64,000 bases of DNA, taken from contig NZ_CP165785.1 of the NCBI RefSeq assembly GCF_000513895.2, positions 62,001 through 126,000 of the forward strand, given 5' to 3'. Below, piece after piece: positions 43,653-52,817 of the stretch. The notes under the pieces were generated by a model. That model ran no database searches. It was not told the origin of the DNA and was given only the letters and a program-made list of their open reading frames with translations. Origin of the DNA: Ensifer sp. WSM1721. Lineage in GTDB: Bacteria > Pseudomonadota > Alphaproteobacteria > Rhizobiales > Rhizobiaceae. Positions within the stretch are counted from its first letter, which is position 1. Each line of letters starts with the position of its first letter. Made by a program: the position numbers and the translations under genes.

Positions 43653-44807
43653 CTATCCGCTTGGCGAACGCTCGAAGTCGAAAATGCTCTGGGTGGCGAG
43701 CGCAGCCGCTCCGCGGGCCCAAGAGCTCGGCACCCAGTCCGTCAGAAGCTCGGGTCTGGAGAAAAAAAGGAACTCCTCCATTGCGCTTCGTAGCGGTGTG
43801 AGCAGCGCGTCGCCGAACTGGACGGCCTCTCCGCCGACGATAATTACTTCCGGGTCGAAGAGATTGACGAGATCGGCAAGATGCCGGCCGATGCGCGCGC
43901 CGGCCTCGCCGACGATCGTAAGCGCCGTCTCGTCGCCACTATCCACAGCGGCGGCAAAGGCGGTTCGCGATGTCGGCGCGCCTTTTCTGCGCTGGTACTC
44001 GTCCAGCATCGCGGGCTCGGCGGCGTGGGCCATGAGGCAGCCGCGCCGTCCGCATTCGCAAAGCGCTCCGCCGGGGATCGAGGTGATATGGCCGAGCTTG
44101 CCGGCGCTGCTGTTGCTGCCGTGGTAGATCTCCCCGTTCAACACCAGCGAGCAGCCGATCCCGGTTCCTATCGCAAGCGCCGCGAAATTGCGGTGGTTGC
44201 GGCCCGCGCCAAACAGCTTCTGCGCAATCGCAAAGGCGTTCACGTCGTCATCGATCCAGACCGGCGCATGCACACGTTCGGCCAGCATCTCGGCGAAGGG
44301 CAAGTCGCGCCAGCCGAATCGCGGGCTCTGCAGGCAGAGGCCCTTTTGTGGATCGACCTCGCCGGGTATCGAGACACCGATCCCCATAATATCCTTTTCA
44401 TCCCGGCGGGCCTCGGTCAGCAGGCGTGGGATCGTGTGCTCGATTGCGTGGATCATCCCTTCAGGCGTCGTTTCCGCCACCTCGGCCTCGAGCGTGGCCA
44501 GGGGCGTGGTGGCGAGATCGGTCAGCACACAGGCGATGTTGTCGCGGTTCAGCTTGAAGCCGAGCGCCAGATGCGCCTCGTAATTGATGTCGACGGGAAT
44601 GGGACGGCGCCCGTTTGCGCTTGACATGGCCTCGCGCTCGATCACCAGCGCGTCGTCCATCAATTCGGTGACGACGAAGGTCACCGCCGCCGGGCTGAGG
44701 CCGGTGGCCAGAGCCAGTTCCGCGCGCGAGATCGGTCCGCGATTGCGTAGCAGGTTCAGGATCAGCCGCCTGTTCAGGGCGCGTGACGTGCTGGCATTGC
44801 CTCTCAA
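43653..44807 (-). CDS. ROK-family transcriptional repressor (384 aa)
   Basis: N-terminal winged helix (ISRAELALATGLSPAAVTFVV, about residues 26-46) joined to a ROK sugar-binding domain with GIGVSIPGEVD (about 145), the phosphate-type loop AIGTGIGCSLV (about 215) and the zinc cluster C-E-C-G-R-R-G-C (about 250). NagC/XylR-type repressors release DNA on binding sugar. It diverges from the sugar ABC transporter/GH42 operon; an A+T-rich near-palindrome at 44833-44855 lies between them. Inducer probably galactose or a galactoside, by context. Confidence 0.9.
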   Translation of the reverse strand: MRGNASTSRALNRRLILNLLRNRGPISRAELALATGLSPAAVTFVVTELMDDALVIEREAMSSANGRRPIPVDINYEAHLALGFKLNRDNIACVLTDLATTPLATLEAEVAETTPEGMIHAIEHTIPRLLTEARRDEKDIMGIGVSIPGEVDPQKGLCLQSPRFGWRDLPFAEMLAERVHAPVWIDDDVNAFAIAQKLFGAGRNHRNFAALAIGTGIGCSLVLNGEIYHGSNSSAGKLGHITSIPGGALCECGRRGCLMAHAAEPAMLDEYQRRKGAPTSRTAFAAAVDSGDETALTIVGEAGARIGRHLADLVNLFDPEVIIVGGEAVQFGDALLTPLRSAMEEFLFFSRPELLTDWVPSSWARGAAALATQSIFDFERSPSG

Positions 44808-44832
44808 AACTCAGTCTCCCGCATCTGGCAGA

Positions 44833-44855
44833 GTTAGTTTATTTCTTAAATTAAC
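44833..44855. promoter_or_regulatory. ROK operator candidate
   Basis: GTTAGTTTA (44833-44841), TTTCT, TAAATTAAC (44847-44855): a 9-5-9 inverted repeat with one mismatch, A+T-rich like known NagC/XylR-type sites. It lies 26 bases before the ROK start and about 170 bases before the transporter operon, so it may repress both. Confidence 0.6.
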
Positions 44856-45023
44856 GATTGTGCCTGATGTGAAGTTAGGCTAGCTTGTCCATGTTGGCAA
44901 TGAGGAGGAGACTGCGGAGCGAGAATTTTCCGCCCGCATGATCTCAAAGCAATCGAGAGTTCCAAGTCAGTCCGGATCGAGGTCGGTCCGGGCACAGAGA
45001 AGCTTTGTCCTGGGAGGATTCAA

Positions 45024-46304
45024 ATGGCCTTGAAAGATGTGATGACTCTGGCCGCAGGCGCTTCGGCGTCCCGTCGCCAGTTCCTGATCGGAGCGGGAAC
45101 CGCGCTCGCGGGAATGACGCTCGGCGCGCCGGCTTTGGCGCAGAGCAAGGAACTCGCGATCATCTCGAATATCGGCAATGCCGGCCAGCGCGAAGTACTC
45201 CAGCGTATCGCCGCCGAATACGAGAAGGCAAGCGGTGTCAAGGTGACCATTAACAATATGGATCACGAGGCGCACAAGACCGCGATCCGCAGCTATCTCG
45301 TCGTCGGCGCGCCGGACATCTGCTTCTGGTTTTCCGGCAACCGCATGAAGGCCTTCGTCAAGCGCGACCTCTTCGACGACATTTCCGACCTGTTCGAACG
45401 CGAGAACTACAAGAGTGTGCTCGGTCCCGCGACCGGCGCCGTCACGGTAGACGGCAAGCAATATGGCCTGCCGCTGGGTGGCCTGCTCTGGGGTATGTTC
45501 TATCGAAAGGACGTCTTCGCCGAAAAGGGCTGGACGCCGCCAAAGACGATCGACGAGCTCCTTGCGCTCGGCGAGCAGGCGAAATCGGCGGGCATGATCC
45601 CGGTCAGCATGGGCACCAAGGAAATGTGGCCCGCCGCCGGCTGGTTCGATCATATGAACCTGCGCATCAACGGCCTCGAAAAGCACATCGCGCTGATGGA
45701 CGGCAAGATGTCCTACACTGACCCTGCCATGCTGCCGGTGTTCGACAAGTGGGCCGAACTCATCAATGCCGGTCTCTTCAGCCCGAATCACACATCCTTC
45801 GGCTGGGAACAGGCGGCGGCTGCACTTGCCCAGAAGAAGGCGGCGATGATGGATCTCGCGGGCTTCATCAAATACGGCTTCCCCGAAGACCAAGTCAGTC
45901 AGATCGCCTTTGCGCCGTTCCCCGAGATCGCTCCCGGCATGGCCCGTTACGAGGATTTCGCGCTCAACTCCATTCACGTTCCCAAGAACGCAAAGAACAA
46001 GGAGAATGCCCGCGATTTCCTGGCCTATTTCTACAAGCCGGAAAATCTCTCGGCCTTTCTCGAAACCGAAAGTGCGGTGCCGCCGCGCAACGATTGCCCG
46101 CCGAGCAAGGATCCGCTCGTCAATGCCGCCGTCGAGTCGCTCAAGACGGTCGAAGGCTCCGCGCAGTATTACGACCGCGATACCGATCCGGACATGGCGC
46201 AGGAGGGCCTGAAGGGCTTCCAGGAATTCATGGCCAAGCCCGATCGGCGCGACCAGATCCTCGAACGGCTCGAAGGCACGCGCAAGCGCATCTTCAAGGC
46301 TTGA
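45024..46304 (+). CDS. Sugar ABC transporter substrate-binding protein (426 aa)
   Basis: Family 1 extracellular binding protein. Tat signal: S16-R-R-Q-F-L with hydrophobic IGAGTALAGM, cleavage after ALA39. Mature features are LAIISNIGN, VGAPDICFWFSGN and WGMFYRKDVFAEKGWTPPKT, common in oligosaccharide-binding proteins. GGGAGGATTCAA precedes ATG 45024. First gene of a sugar uptake operon with two permeases, an ATPase and a GH42 beta-galactosidase, so the ligand is probably a beta-galactoside or galacto-oligosaccharide. Confidence 0.88.
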   Translation: MALKDVMTLAAGASASRRQFLIGAGTALAGMTLGAPALAQSKELAIISNIGNAGQREVLQRIAAEYEKASGVKVTINNMDHEAHKTAIRSYLVVGAPDICFWFSGNRMKAFVKRDLFDDISDLFERENYKSVLGPATGAVTVDGKQYGLPLGGLLWGMFYRKDVFAEKGWTPPKTIDELLALGEQAKSAGMIPVSMGTKEMWPAAGWFDHMNLRINGLEKHIALMDGKMSYTDPAMLPVFDKWAELINAGLFSPNHTSFGWEQAAAALAQKKAAMMDLAGFIKYGFPEDQVSQIAFAPFPEIAPGMARYEDFALNSIHVPKNAKNKENARDFLAYFYKPENLSAFLETESAVPPRNDCPPSKDPLVNAAVESLKTVEGSAQYYDRDTDPDMAQEGLKGFQEFMAKPDRRDQILERLEGTRKRIFKA

Positions 46305-46313
46305 GCCACAGTC

Positions 46314-46371
46314 GCGGTCGCTCGAACTCTCCCACGAGGCGACCGCAAGCGGCGGGGCTGCACCGCAGCCC
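46314..46371 (+). other. Two tandem intra-operon stem-loops after the binding-protein gene
   Basis: GCGGTCGC (46314-46321) pairs with GCGACCGC (46339-46346), and GGGCTGC (46355-46361) pairs with GCAGCCC (46365-46371). They have no T-run. Located between binding protein and first permease, they probably protect the upstream message and give differential expression, as at 6337. Confidence 0.6.
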
Positions 46372-46407
46372 TGCCTGCTCCCGATCAATCTCCAGCGAGT
46401 ACATGAG

Positions 46408-47292
46408 ATGTCCGATTTCTGGCGACGCCATCGGCATTGGATCACGCCGACCCTGTTCATCATGCCCGGCGCCTTGCTGTTCGGGGTCGTGATTATTTTT
46501 GCCTCCGTGGAAACCATCTGGGTGTCCTTCTTCGATTGGGACGGCGTCGGGGCAAAGCAGTGGGTGGGCCTGTCGAACTATCGGCAGCTTCTGGCCGACC
46601 CGCAATTCTATGTGTCGCTCAAGAACAACCTGATCTGGCTGGCGATGTTCATGCTCGCTCCGCCACTCGGGCTTGGACTTGCGCTGCTTCTCAACCAGCC
46701 TATCAAGGGCATGCGGGTCATGAAATCCATGTTCTTCGTGCCCCTGGTCCTGGCCTCGGTCACGGTCGGCGTGGTCTTCACCTGGGTCTACGATCCGACC
46801 TTTGGCCTACTTTCGCTGATCTTCGGCTATTTCGGCGCGACCGCGCCGGCCCTTCTCTCCGACGAGCATTTCGTCACCTTCGCTGTCGTGCTCGCGGCGC
46901 TCTGGCCGCAGGTCGCCTTCTGCCTCGTCCTGTTCCTGGCGGGGCTCAACAATCTCAGTGAAGACCTCATCGGCGCCGGGCGCGTGGATGGGGCGCGCGG
47001 CTTGCTGATGCTGTTCCATGTCGTCCTGCCGCAGTTGCGCGAGGTCAGCTTCATCGCGCTTGCCGTCACGGTGATCGGGGCTCTACGCTCGTTCGACATG
47101 GTCGCGGTCATGACCTCAGGCGGACCATTCGGCTCGTCGACCGTCCTCGCCTACCAGATGTACGAGCAGTCGATCTTCTCCTACCGCTTCGGCTATGGCG
47201 CGGCGATCGCCACGGTTCTTTTCGTGATCATGGCGGCCTTCATCGCCTGGTATCTGCGCACACTTCTCAAACCGGAAAGGGAGGGCGTCTGA
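46408..47292 (+). CDS. Sugar ABC transporter permease, MalF/UgpA-type (294 aa)
   Basis: Inner-membrane permease with six predicted segments, first at about residues 16-34 (LFIMPGALLFGVVIIFASVE), and the EAA loop EDLIGAGRVDGARGLLMLFHVVLP near residue 190. It forms a heterodimer with the next permease, whose start codon shares one base with this stop. Start ATG 46408 follows GCGAGTACATGAG, a modest ribosome site. Length is normal. Confidence 0.9.
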   Translation: MSDFWRRHRHWITPTLFIMPGALLFGVVIIFASVETIWVSFFDWDGVGAKQWVGLSNYRQLLADPQFYVSLKNNLIWLAMFMLAPPLGLGLALLLNQPIKGMRVMKSMFFVPLVLASVTVGVVFTWVYDPTFGLLSLIFGYFGATAPALLSDEHFVTFAVVLAALWPQVAFCLVLFLAGLNNLSEDLIGAGRVDGARGLLMLFHVVLPQLREVSFIALAVTVIGALRSFDMVAVMTSGGPFGSSTVLAYQMYEQSIFSYRFGYGAAIATVLFVIMAAFIAWYLRTLLKPEREGV

Positions 47293-48143
47293 TGTATCCA
47301 AGACCGATCCCGGAAGACGCGCCTGCCAGGCGCTTCACCTATGCGGCAATGGTCGCCCTGGTCCTCATTCTCTGGCTCGTCCCGCTCGCTGCCGTCATGG
47401 CGACCTCGCTGCGCTCCTTCGAGGAAGTCATGGCCGGCAACTACTGGGGCTGGCCGAAGAGCTTCAATTTCGTCGAGAACTACACCGCCGTTTTCACCCA
47501 GACGGCCATGGCGCAGTATTTCCTCAACAGCCTGATCGTGACGCTGCCGTCGGTGCTCGGCGTGCTCGTCCTGTCGACGCTGACCGGCTTCGTCCTTTCG
47601 CGCTATCGCTTCAGGGGTGCTAATCTTCTCTTTGCACTGTTCGTCGGTGGCAATTTCCTGCCCGCGCAGATCATGATGATCCCGGTGCGCGACCTGATGG
47701 TTTCGGCCGGACTCTACGATACCTATTACGCGCTGATGGTCTTTCACATCGCTTTCCAGACCGGCTTTGCGACCCTCTTCATGCGCAATTTCATTGCGGC
47801 GCTGCCCGACGAGCTCTTCCAGGCCGCGCGGGCCGAGGGCGCGTCGCCGTGGCAGACGCTCTGGCATGTCGTCGTTCCGCTGATCCGCCCGGCGCTGGCC
47901 GCGCTCGCGATCCTGACCTTCACCTTCGTCTGGAACGACTACTTCTGGGCCATCGTGCTGACCCAGAGCGATGCCGTGAAGCCGGTAACGGCCGGCCTCA
48001 ACAATCTCCGCGGCGAATGGGTCTCCGCCTGGAACCTCGTGGCGGCCGCGACCATCATGGTGGCGGTCCCGCCCGTCGTGATGTTCTTCCTCATGCAGCG
48101 CCACTTCATCGCCGGCCTTACCGTCGGCGCGGTGAAGGGCTGA
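47292..48143 (+). CDS. Sugar ABC transporter permease, MalG/UgpE-type (283 aa)
   Basis: Second permease of the carbohydrate uptake-1 type: N-terminal segment AAMVALVLILWLVPLAAVMATSL reduced at residues 19-40, the conserved ELFQAARAEGASPWQTLWHVVVPL coupling loop near residue 180, and a C-terminal QRHFIAGLTVGAVKG tail typical of MalG relatives. One-base overlap with the upstream permease means coupled translation. The ATPase follows 24 bases later. Confidence 0.9.
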   Translation: MYPRPIPEDAPARRFTYAAMVALVLILWLVPLAAVMATSLRSFEEVMAGNYWGWPKSFNFVENYTAVFTQTAMAQYFLNSLIVTLPSVLGVLVLSTLTGFVLSRYRFRGANLLFALFVGGNFLPAQIMMIPVRDLMVSAGLYDTYYALMVFHIAFQTGFATLFMRNFIAALPDELFQAARAEGASPWQTLWHVVVPLIRPALAALAILTFTFVWNDYFWAIVLTQSDAVKPVTAGLNNLRGEWVSAWNLVAAATIMVAVPPVVMFFLMQRHFIAGLTVGAVKG

Positions 48144-48167
48144 GGCCCAAACCAAGGATCACTCTCC

Positions 48168-49304
48168 ATGCCCAGTGTCGAACTCAAGCAGATCGAGAAG
48201 CATTACGGCGGCTTCCACGCCCTCAGGGACATCAATCTCGAGATCGAGGAAGGCGAATTCGTCGTGATGGTCGGCCCTTCGGGCTGCGGCAAATCCACAT
48301 TATTAAAGACGATTGCCGGTCTTGAGACCGTCAGTTCCGGGAAGATGCTCATCAAGGGCCGGGACGTGACGAAGACGGAGCCCGGCGACCGCGGCATCGC
48401 CATGGTCTTCCAGTCCTATGCGCTCTACCCGCATATGACCGTCGCCGAAAACATGGGCTTCGGCCTCCGAATGGCCGGACGCCCCCGGGAGGACATCGAT
48501 GCCGCCGTCGCCCGCGCCGCCAAGATTCTGAGGCTGGAGGAGCAACTCGCCAAGAAGCCGAAACAGCTCTCGGGTGGCCAGCGCCAGCGCGTCGCCATCG
48601 GCCGCGCGATCACCCGATCGCCTGACGTCTTCCTGTTCGACGAACCGCTCTCCAATCTCGACGCGGCCTTGCGCACGCAGATGCGGGTGGAGCTCTCGAC
48701 GCTCCATGCCGAGCTCGGCTCGACGATGATCTATGTGACGCACGATCAGGTCGAGGCTATGACCATGGCGAGCCGCATCGTCGTGCTCAATGGCGGTCGC
48801 GTCGAACAGGTCGGCGCACCGCTCGCGCTTTACAACAATCCCGCCAACCTCTTCGTCGCCGGCTTCCTCGGCGCGCCGCGCATGAATTTCGTCGCGGGAC
48901 GGGTTGCCGATATCAGCGGCTCGTCTGCGAGGATCACCTGCGCTGGCGGTGTTGAAGTGGCTTTCGACGATCTCGTCGGAAAGGTGGCAGCCGGAGAAAC
49001 GGTCACCATCGGCATCCGCCCCGAAAGGCTGCGCCTCAACGACCCGATTGCCGCGACGCGCTTCCCCGCCCAGGTGCGGCTGACCGAATATCTCGGCCGC
49101 GAGACGATCGTCTACGCGGATGCCGGCGACCTCGTCACCAGCAGCTCCGACAGCGGCACCGGCGCCTTCACGATCCAGATGGCCGACATCAGGCCCCATC
49201 AGAGCGGAAGTGCCGTCTCCATCGGCTTCGATGCCCGCGACGCCTACCTCTTCGCCACCGACGGCCGAACCATCACCTCTCCCAAGCCCGTCGCAAAAAC
49301 CTGA
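48168..49304 (+). CDS. Sugar ABC transporter ATP-binding protein, UgpC/MalK-type (378 aa)
   Basis: ABC domain: Walker A GPSGCGKST (residues about 36-44), signature LSGGQRQR (about 134), Walker B VFLFDEPLSNLD, H-loop VTHDQVEA. A C-terminal regulatory TOBE region (about 240-378) is present, as in MalK/UgpC, and gives the length of 378. It energises the two permeases. It is followed after 17 bases by the GH42 gene, so import and hydrolysis are in one transcript. Confidence 0.92.
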   Translation: MPSVELKQIEKHYGGFHALRDINLEIEEGEFVVMVGPSGCGKSTLLKTIAGLETVSSGKMLIKGRDVTKTEPGDRGIAMVFQSYALYPHMTVAENMGFGLRMAGRPREDIDAAVARAAKILRLEEQLAKKPKQLSGGQRQRVAIGRAITRSPDVFLFDEPLSNLDAALRTQMRVELSTLHAELGSTMIYVTHDQVEAMTMASRIVVLNGGRVEQVGAPLALYNNPANLFVAGFLGAPRMNFVAGRVADISGSSARITCAGGVEVAFDDLVGKVAAGETVTIGIRPERLRLNDPIAATRFPAQVRLTEYLGRETIVYADAGDLVTSSSDSGTGAFTIQMADIRPHQSGSAVSIGFDARDAYLFATDGRTITSPKPVAKT

Positions 49305-49321
49305 CCAAGGACAGCATAATC

Positions 49322-51457
49322 ATGAAGCGTATCCAACCGGCGCCGCTCTCGGTCTGGCGCACTCTCAACCTTGACGATTTTCTGCTCGGCGCGCCGCACT
49401 ACCCTGAGCACGTCGACGAAAGCTACTGGGTGCGCGACGCCCAGCGCATGGCCGCGGCCGGCTTCAATGTCGTCCGTCTCGGCGAATTCGCCTGGCATAT
49501 CATGGAGCCGTGCGAAGGCCATTTCGACTTTTCGCTCTTCGACAAGGCCATCGAAGTGCTCGCCGCGGAAGGCATCAAGACCATCTTTTGCACGCCGACT
49601 GCCACCCCGCCGCGCTGGCTCACTGCCACCTATCCCGAAGTGCTGCGCGTCGACGAGCGGGGCAGGACGGCCTCGCACGGCTCTCGTCAGCACGCGGACA
49701 CCAATAGTCCCGTCTACCGCGTGCATAGCCGCCGCATTACGCAGGCGCTCGCCGATCACTACAGCGGCAATCCTGCCGTCATCGGCTGGCAGACCGACAA
49801 CGAACTCAACACCACCGCCTCGACCTCTTATTCCGAGGCCGCCGAGCGCGAGTTCCGCCGCTGGCTGCGCGACAAATACGTGACGATCGAGGCTCTGAAT
49901 TTCGCCTGGGGCGGAAACTTCTGGGCGCTTGCCTATGACAGTTTCGACCAGATCACCGTCCCGCGAAAGGACAATCCAGGTTTCATAGCACCCGGTCACA
50001 TGCAGGACTATCACCGCTTCCTGGCGCATGCGACGGCCGCCTTCCAGCATGATCAGGTAGAGATCCTGCGCCGGGCAAATCCGGACTGGTTCATTTTCCA
50101 CAATCTCGGAAGGCTCGAGGACATCGACTTTCGCGGTCAATTCGGACAGGATCTCGATTTCCTCGGTTTTGACATTTATCCCATGCTCTACGACGAGATG
50201 AGGCGGAGCGGCGGCCACACCGTCACCCAGGCGCTGCACCTCGACATCTGCCGCGCCTATTCTGGCAATTTCATCGTGCCGGAACAGGCCTCCGGTTTCG
50301 GCAGCCAGCCTGGGTTTTCGACCATGACCCCGGAGCCCGGCGAAATGCGCCGCATGGCACTGAGCTCGGTGGCGCGCGGCGCCGACGGCCTGCTCTTCTT
50401 CCGCTGGCGCCCGGCGCATTTCGGCGCCGAGATCTACTGGATGGGAATTATCGACCACGACGACGTCCCGCGCCGCCGCTATCAGGAAGTAGTGCTGTTC
50501 GCGGAAGACATTTCGCGGATCAAGCAGGATCTGCTCGGTACCACGGTTCGCATGGACGTCGCCATAGCCGGCGCGGATTTCGACAACCAGGAAGCCTACA
50601 GGACTTATCCGATGGGCATGCCGAGCCCGCTCGAGGACGGCATGCTGCTGCATCGCTACTGCTATTCCAAAGGCATCGCCTGCGGCTTTATCCATCCCGA
50701 GGATGACCTTTCCCGGATCAAGATGCTCTACGTGCCGCATTGGGTCATGTGGAAGCCTGAATGGAACGAGCGCGTGAAAGCCTTCGTGGAGAATGGCGGA
50801 ACGCTGGTGGTCGGCGCCATGAGCGGCACCCGAGACCAGAATAACCACATCCCGACTGACCTCGCTCCAGGTCCCGGCCTGTCCGAACTTTGCGGCGTTC
50901 GCGTCGAGGAATTCGGCCGCGTCGCTGAGCCGGGCTCCGATGGACTTTTCGGCCTGCATGGCACCGAATTTGGCCTGCACAATCCGGCAATTCGCCTGCC
51001 GGCTAGTTCCGCCGAGCGGCGCTATCGATTCACGCTTGGCAATCGCGAGCATGACGCCGCCCATCTCTATGAACTTCTGGATCTCGACGGGGATGTCGAG
51101 GTGCTCGGCCGTTGGAGCAACCGCTTCGCGAGCGGCCGTGCGGCAATCACCAGCCGCAAGGTCGGAAAAGGCAGGGCTGTCTATGTCGGAACCTATCTGA
51201 CGGAATCGCTGGTCGAGGGCCTGGCCGGCCAGCTCTTCGCCCCGGGCGACATCCTGCCGCTCGTCGAGGACCTCCCCGCCGGTGTCGAAGTGACCCTCAG
51301 GGAGGCACCTAACCGCAAGCTGCTATTCGTACTCAACACCGAAGGAGTAGATGTCGAGCTTTCATCCCTACCGTCAGGGGCCGATCTGCTGACGGGCAAG
51401 AGCATCGATGGCTCGCTTTCGCTTGGTCCGCATGGCTGCGCGGTTGTGCGCTACTGA
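49322..51457 (+). CDS. GH42 beta-galactosidase (711 aa)
   Basis: Glycoside hydrolase 42: the (beta/alpha)8 domain at about 20-400 holds the acid/base Glu161 (WQTDNELN) and the nucleophile Glu321 (FIVPEQASG), followed by the trimerisation domain (about 410-620, YCYSKGIACGFIHPEDDLS) and a short C-terminal domain. No signal peptide, so imported galactosides are cut in the cytoplasm. Some members act on plant galactans or galacto-oligosaccharides rather than lactose. Last gene of the ROK-controlled operon. Length 711 is slightly above the usual 650-700. Confidence 0.92.
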   Translation: MKRIQPAPLSVWRTLNLDDFLLGAPHYPEHVDESYWVRDAQRMAAAGFNVVRLGEFAWHIMEPCEGHFDFSLFDKAIEVLAAEGIKTIFCTPTATPPRWLTATYPEVLRVDERGRTASHGSRQHADTNSPVYRVHSRRITQALADHYSGNPAVIGWQTDNELNTTASTSYSEAAEREFRRWLRDKYVTIEALNFAWGGNFWALAYDSFDQITVPRKDNPGFIAPGHMQDYHRFLAHATAAFQHDQVEILRRANPDWFIFHNLGRLEDIDFRGQFGQDLDFLGFDIYPMLYDEMRRSGGHTVTQALHLDICRAYSGNFIVPEQASGFGSQPGFSTMTPEPGEMRRMALSSVARGADGLLFFRWRPAHFGAEIYWMGIIDHDDVPRRRYQEVVLFAEDISRIKQDLLGTTVRMDVAIAGADFDNQEAYRTYPMGMPSPLEDGMLLHRYCYSKGIACGFIHPEDDLSRIKMLYVPHWVMWKPEWNERVKAFVENGGTLVVGAMSGTRDQNNHIPTDLAPGPGLSELCGVRVEEFGRVAEPGSDGLFGLHGTEFGLHNPAIRLPASSAERRYRFTLGNREHDAAHLYELLDLDGDVEVLGRWSNRFASGRAAITSRKVGKGRAVYVGTYLTESLVEGLAGQLFAPGDILPLVEDLPAGVEVTLREAPNRKLLFVLNTEGVDVELSSLPSGADLLTGKSIDGSLSLGPHGCAVVRY

Positions 51458-51962
51458 TGCCGGCGTTTGTCGCCGCTGCCCGTGACAAAAGGCCTCCGGG
51501 GGAGATGTCTTCGCGCCCGGCAGCTTTGGCCGACGATGGCGAGGCCGCGCGGGCGCTTGTGGATCGGAATAAAGGCCGCCGCTAGCGACGTCGAAATCGA
51601 AGTGATGCTGGTGCTGACTCCCGTGCCGGCATTCTTGATTCTGGACGTCGTTCTGGACATCGGCGGTAGCAGCAACGATGTTTCGGTTGAGATCGAACTG
51701 CTTGCTGTGGTGAAGGACACCGCGCCCTTGCTTCCCCAAGGGGTGGAGTTTCCGAACGACGATACAGGCTACTGGTTCAGCGATCAATTTTCGCATCCTT
51801 ACTTTTCGATAATCGGATACGGGTTTTGACCGGAACGCCTATCCTCACGTCATGCGCAATTTTGTTCTTCAAGGGAATAGTTTCGTCGGCTCGCTAGACG
51901 CCAGCTGGAGCACACCGAATACGAAGGCCGGGCGTGGTTCGATCAGAACCACCCCCCCAGCA
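51458..51962. other. 505-base convergent gap without a recognisable gene
   Basis: A frame of 120 codons at 51467-51829 (rightward) and leftward frames exist, but none matches a family I know or has a convincing ribosome site. The start of the gap (CGCCGCTGCCCG, GGCCTCCGGGGG) has GC-rich inverted bits that might end the GH42 operon. A hypothetical gene cannot be excluded. Confidence 0.35.
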
Positions 51963-52763
51963 TCAGTTGATTTCGGACAGGAAGCGCCGCGCGCGGTCTG
52001 TCTTGGGATTGTCAAGAAAGTCGTTCGACAGTCCCTCCTCGATAATCTCACCGCTTTCCAGGAAGACAATATGGTTGCCGACAGCGCGCGCGAAGCCCAT
52101 CTCATGCGTCACGACGACCATGGTCATGCCTTCCTTTGCGAGATCCTGCATCACCGACAGGACGCTGCCGCGCAGCTCTGGATCGAGAGCCGATGTTGGT
52201 TCGTCGAAAAGCATGGCTAAGGGCTTGGTTGCAATGGCGCGCGCGATTGCAACACGCTGCTTCTGTCCGCCGGACAGCTGACCGGGGTAGTGATCGACGT
52301 GATCGGTCAGGCCAACTTTCGCAATTTCCTGTCGTGCAATCTCCTGGGCTTGCGCCTGAGACATGCCCTTGGTGTGGATGAGGCCACACGTGACGTTCTG
52401 CAGGACCGTCATGTGGGGAAACAGGTTGAAGTGCTGGAAGACCATACCTGTTTCGCGACGAAGTCGCTGGAAGTCACGTTTGTATTTGCGTTCCTTAGAA
52501 CGCGACCCATGGTAATTCTTAGCGTCCCACTCAAAGGATCCGACTGTCAAATGACCTTCGTCGGGAACGGTAAGCAGGTTTAGACATCTCAACAGCGTGC
52601 TCTTGCCCGACCCACTCGGCCCGAGGAGAACAACGACATCCCCCTCGAGAACGTCGAGCGAGACCGAGTTCAATCCCCTTACAGCGGGGAGGTCACGACT
52701 GGGGAACCACTTGCTTGCGTGACGCAGAGAGATGACGGTATTTCTGCTATCGGCTTCTTCCAA
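51963..52763 (-). CDS. Polar amino-acid-type ABC transporter ATP-binding protein (266 aa)
   Basis: Walker [11 protein letters not shown]-loop [12 protein letters not shown], signature LSGGQKQR, Walker [14 protein letters not shown]-loop VTHEMGFA: the GlnQ/ArtP subfamily. An unusual insert (YHGSRSKERKYKRDF) lies before the Q-loop. No ATG fits; TTG 52763 is chosen because AGGAG ends six bases before it. A TTG at 52815-52817 next to the binding-protein stop is the alternative and adds 18 residues. It serves the two permeases at 54.7-56.1 kb, which lie on the other strand. Confidence 0.86.
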   Translation of the reverse strand: MEEADSRNTVISLRHASKWFPSRDLPAVRGLNSVSLDVLEGDVVVLLGPSGSGKSTLLRCLNLLTVPDEGHLTVGSFEWDAKNYHGSRSKERKYKRDFQRLRRETGMVFQHFNLFPHMTVLQNVTCGLIHTKGMSQAQAQEIARQEIAKVGLTDHVDHYPGQLSGGQKQRVAIARAIATKPLAMLFDEPTSALDPELRGSVLSVMQDLAKEGMTMVVVTHEMGFARAVGNHIVFLESGEIIEEGLSNDFLDNPKTDRARRFLSEIN

Positions 52764-52817
52764 CTTTTGCTCCTGATCGAAGCGGGGCGACCGCGTTGGA
52801 CCGCCCCATTGACGCAA

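Noticed and set aside
44967..46517. Leftward 516-codon frame opposite the sugar-binding protein
   Set aside because: Antisense shadow crossing the end of the binding protein and the start of the permease.
49244..51064. Leftward 606-codon frame opposite the GH42 gene
   Set aside because: Antisense shadow; the GH42 catalytic residues define the rightward frame.
51467..51829. 120-codon rightward frame after the GH42 gene
   Set aside because: No family resemblance, no clear ribosome site; left as an unassigned gap.
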